Assembly: GCA_018065225.1 (NCBI GenBank)
Contig: JAGHTS010000252.1
Location: 1 to 7,766 of the forward strand
DNA: 7,766 bases
DNA from: Candidatus Phascolarctobacterium caballi
GTDB lineage: Bacteria > Bacillota > Negativicutes > Acidaminococcales > Acidaminococcaceae
Direction of reading: 5' to 3'
Part shown: piece after piece, positions 5,105 through 7,766 of the stretch
Numbering within the stretch: the stretch's first letter is position 1
Layout: every line of letters starts with the position of its first letter
Program-made: the position numbers and the translations under genes
The notes under the pieces: generated by a model
Seen by the model: only the letters and a program-made list of their open reading frames with translations
Told to the model about the DNA's origin: nothing
Database searches by the model: none

Positions 5105-6549
5105 TATCTGCTCTCCTTAGGATAATAGATAGGGCTTTTACCCTTACTACGCATAACTTCAGTCGCAGAAATACCTAATTCCCTTGCCAAAATTAAAGCA
5201 ACTGTCGGTTCACAAAATCCGCCTTGACATCTGCCCATACCTGCCCGACAACGGCGTTTGACTCCATCCACCGTCGTAGCCCCCACTGAGGAATGAATGT
5301 CATCCACAATTTCACCTTCTGTGACTGTTTCACATCTGCAAACAACCCTGCCATACAATTTATTCTGTTTAATCCGCTCTTCACGTTCCTCATTTGTCAT
5401 ACGCAAAAAAGGTTTGCGGCGTGGCAAATCCTTTACAAAATTTTCTTTAACCGTATATTTTGCTTCGCTTATCAATTCATTAACAACATACTCGGCAATA
5501 GCTGGTGCACTGGTCAACCCCGGTGACTGTATCCCTGCCGCATTATAAAATCCATTAATTTTACTTTTACCTAAAACAAAATCTCCTGTACTTGATACTG
5601 CCCTAAGTCCTGCAAATTCTGTAATTGTTTTATTCAATGGTAAATCTGGTATCAGTTTGCGTGCCGACTTAATAATTTCATCCATTCCTGCGGCAGTAAC
5701 GGCACGATCTTCCCTGTCATCCTGTTCATTAGCATTAGGACCTATAAAGACATTGCCATGAGTAGTTGTACATATCAAAATTCCTTTTGATTTTTTTGTC
5801 GGTGTTGGGAATACAATCCCATTTACAAGTTGTCCGCTAACTGCTTTATCAAATAAAATATATTCTCCTTTACGAGGGCTTATTGAAAACGAATCATCCC
5901 CTGCCAATTTTGCAATAACATCACTATAAATCCCCGCAGCATTAATAACATACTTTGTCTTTATAACACCCTCATTAGTTTCTACACCGCAAATTGCTTC
6001 GTTTTCTTTAACAAATCCCAAACACTCAACATTACGCAAAACCTCTGCGCCATTTTGCACAGCACATTCCGCAAATGAAACACAGGCAGTAAAAGGCCAA
6101 ATCACACCTGCACTGGGAGCCCATAATGCCCCTTTTACATTTTGCAAATTGGGTTCCATTTTAAGCACTTCTTCTTTGCTTAAAATTTTCAACCCCTGTA
6201 CTCCATTCGCTTTCCCTCGTGCCAAAAGTTCTTTAATACTGAACATTTCGTCATCTGAGGTAGCAACTACTAATGAACCCGTCCACCTAATATCTAAATT
6301 CAATTCTTCTTCCAATTCGTGAAACATAATGTTGCCACGCACATTCATCACCGCTTTATGACTGCCTGTAGGTGCATCAAACCCCGCATGCAAAATCGCT
6401 GAATTAGCCGCAGTGGTAGCCATTGCCACATCGTGTTCTTTTTCAATCAAAACCGCTTTTAATTTATATTTGGACAGTTCACGCAAAATTGCTGTTCCGA
6501 CAATTCCGCCGCCGATAACAACAACATCCGCTTCCTTAAAAAAATTCAC
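5104..6549 (-). CDS. GlpA-like FAD-dependent dehydrogenase with C-terminal [2Fe-2S] domain
   Basis: The 481-aa protein has a DAO-type FAD oxidoreductase domain (about 6-365). The dinucleotide site is VVVIGGGIVGTA (GGGIVG at 13-18) with acid E36; NSAILHAGFDAPTGSHKA (49-65), GLRAVSSTGDFVLG (314-327) and GFYNAAGIQSPGLTSAPA (333-350) are typical of GlpA and L-2-hydroxyglutarate dehydrogenase relatives. The C-terminal BFD-like domain has C404-x-C406 and C441-x4-C446 (CRC ... GRCQGGFC), likely a [2Fe-2S] site; C434 is extra. I use GTG 6549, which lies 7 nt after GGAG and gives MNFFKEADVVVIGGG. A TTG at 6579 would add ten residues and overlap the transporter. It follows the transporter by 17 nt and overlaps the next oxidoreductase by 1 nt. 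The usual annotation is glycerol-3-phosphate dehydrogenase; the substrate is unproven. Confidence 0.88.
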   Translation of the reverse strand: MNFFKEADVVVIGGGIVGTAILRELSKYKLKAVLIEKEHDVAMATTAANSAILHAGFDAPTGSHKAVMNVRGNIMFHELEEELNLDIRWTGSLVVATSDDEMFSIKELLARGKANGVQGLKILSKEEVLKMEPNLQNVKGALWAPSAGVIWPFTACVSFAECAVQNGAEVLRNVECLGFVKENEAICGVETNEGVIKTKYVINAAGIYSDVIAKLAGDDSFSISPRKGEYILFDKAVSGQLVNGIVFPTPTKKSKGILICTTTHGNVFIGPNANEQDDREDRAVTAAGMDEIIKSARKLIPDLPLNKTITEFAGLRAVSSTGDFVLGKSKINGFYNAAGIQSPGLTSAPAIAEYVVNELISEAKYTVKENFVKDLPRRKPFLRMTNEEREERIKQNKLYGRVVCRCETVTEGEIVDDIHSSVGATTVDGVKRRCRAGMGRCQGGFCEPTVALILARELGISATEVMRSKGKSPIYYPKESR

Positions 6550-6566
6550 CCTATTACTCCAAACTA

Positions 6567-7766
6567 TTATTCTTGCCAATAATCCAATTTATCATCAATA
6601 CCAATGTTTTTGGCAATAAATACAGGATTCTTGCCTTCCTTACATTGACGCATATAATCGTCCAACGCCCTAATTGCTTTGCCACCCAAAATAACAATGA
6701 CTGCAATATTGATAATCGCCATAAATCCCATATTCACATCTGAAACATCCCACAATAATCCCATACTCATACCAGAACCTAAGAAAATTACCAAACATGC
6801 CAAAACTCTGTAAACCGTCATAAATGTTGAACTTGGAATCCTGCGAAGCAAATAAGAAAAAGCATTTTCAACATAATAAAGATTACCAATTAAAGTCGTG
6901 AAAGCAAACAATGCCATGCAAACTACCAATAAAACTTCTGCTCCAGTTCCAATGCTCGCTGCCAAAGCCGCTTGTACATAAGGGGCTCCTGCCATTTCCG
7001 GAGTTGGTTCAACACCGCTAACCATACACATAAATGCAGTTGCATTACACAACAACAAAGTATCAATAAATACAGACAACATCTGTACTAATCCCTGCTT
7101 AACCGGATGGGAAACGTCAGCTGATGCAGCAGCATTAGGTGCAGAACCTACACCAGCCTCATTACTGTACAGTCCACGTTTTACACCCAACATAATACAA
7201 GAGCCGGTAAATCCTCCAAAAATTGCCTGAAAATCAAATGCCTCTGCAAAAATTCTGGCAATAACATCCGGCAAATTAGTAATATTAATCAAAAGCACAC
7301 TTACTGCTGTTAAAACATAAACTGCTCCCATAACAGGAACAAGTATCGCCGTTGTCCTAATCAGACGGCGACCACCACCAAACAAACACCAACCAACCAA
7401 AACTGCCAAAATTCCGCCAATAATCCAAGGAGTTACATCAGGATTATAAAATGAAAATGCTGAAAAAGTTGATTGCAAATTATAGGCGCACAACATATTA
7501 AATCCAATTGCATAAGTTGAGATCAATGCTAATGAAAAAATAATTGCCAAAACCCTGTTATGTAATGCCGCTTCGATATAGTAAGCAGGTCCGCCATAAC
7601 TAAGACCTACCCTATTACGTTTCTTGTAAATTTGTGCAAGCGTGCTTTCAATAAAAGCAGTTGCACCACCCAAAAATGCCGTCAGGCACATCCAAAAAGT
7701 TGCACCATATCCGCCAAGACAAATTGCTGATGCCACCCCCACAATATTCCCTGTACCAACACGGGA
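6567..7766 (-). CDS. Alanine/glycine:cation symporter (AGCS) family protein, 5' end beyond window
   Basis: This is a membrane permease that imports small neutral amino acids, typically alanine or glycine, with sodium or protons. The frame stays open to the window edge and encodes RVGTGNIVGVASAICLGGYGATFWM at its visible start, so roughly 70 N-terminal residues are missing; a GTG at 7742 inside this motif is not the start. Visible hallmarks are GGPAYYIE, then GLYSNEAGVGSAPNAAASADVSHPVKQGLVQM, the family signature, and VFIDTLLLCNATAFM. About eight or nine hydrophobic segments follow in the usual spacing, ending in a basic cytoplasmic tail (RQCKEGKNP). The stop lies 17 nt before the GlpA-like gene, which points to cotranscription. 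Its promoter is outside the window. Substrate specificity cannot be deduced here. Confidence 0.93.
   Translation of the reverse strand, partial: SRVGTGNIVGVASAICLGGYGATFWMCLTAFLGGATAFIESTLAQIYKKRNRVGLSYGGPAYYIEAALHNRVLAIIFSLALISTYAIGFNMLCAYNLQSTFSAFSFYNPDVTPWIIGGILAVLVGWCLFGGGRRLIRTTAILVPVMGAVYVLTAVSVLLINITNLPDVIARIFAEAFDFQAIFGGFTGSCIMLGVKRGLYSNEAGVGSAPNAAASADVSHPVKQGLVQMLSVFIDTLLLCNATAFMCMVSGVEPTPEMAGAPYVQAALAASIGTGAEVLLVVCMALFAFTTLIGNLYYVENAFSYLLRRIPSSTFMTVYRVLACLVIFLGSGMSMGLLWDVSDVNMGFMAIINIAVIVILGGKAIRALDDYMRQCKEGKNPVFIAKNIGIDDKLDYWQE

Noticed and set aside
5320..5340. parS-like TGTTTCAC half-site
   Set aside because: Only one half resembles parS (TGTTTCACGTGAAACA); the second half does not match, and it lies in the conserved cysteine-domain coding region of the GlpA-like gene.

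Overview
The window looks like part of a low-to-moderate GC Firmicutes chromosome, probably an anaerobe. Negativicutes or a clostridial relative is my inference; no 16S or other decisive marker is present. The support is strong AGGAGG-type ribosome binding sites, GTG starts, sigma-A-like promoters with 17-base spacers, an rpsF-ssb-rpsR operon, a bactofilin gene, and a cysteine-containing form of ribosomal protein S18. The rpsF-ssb-rpsR operon often lies near the replication origin in Firmicutes.

Layout, left to right. Bases 34-240 (+) encode a small two-helix membrane protein of unknown function. It converges on the rpsR end of the ribosomal operon, and both share one bidirectional terminator (247-277). 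Bases 1306-285 (-) hold rpsF, ssb and rpsR, preceded by a clear promoter (1389-1417) and an RNA leader that resembles the S6:S18-binding autoregulatory leader. Upstream (2548-1424, -) is a 374-residue protein that I recognise as a shortened, divergent relative of the tagaturonate epimerase (UxaE) family. It seems to lack several of the family's conserved polar motifs.

Bases 2561-2962 form the only long gap between genes (about 400 bp). It is AT-rich and holds five DnaA-box-like 9-mers, all in the same orientation. It also holds a perfect 17-bp palindrome, a second inverted repeat with the same half-site, the promoter of the UxaE-like gene, and the bactofilin terminator. It is either a candidate replication origin segment or a DnaA-binding cluster. 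dnaA and dnaN are not in the window.

Right of the gap, every gene is on the minus strand. In order of transcription they are an alanine/glycine:cation symporter (AGCS) family gene cut by the window end, a GlpA-like FAD dehydrogenase with a C-terminal [2Fe-2S] domain, a pyridine-nucleotide/FAD oxidoreductase, a DUF1667 protein with a cysteine cluster, and a bactofilin. The first four are packed with a 17-nt gap, a 1-nt TAATG overlap and a 6-nt gap, so they very likely form an operon: an importer plus a three-part flavin/iron-sulfur dehydrogenase. The three redox genes are a known combination, usually annotated as glycerol-3-phosphate oxidation. Pairing them with an amino-acid symporter raises the question of the true substrate. 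I found no mobile element, CRISPR array, tRNA or rRNA.
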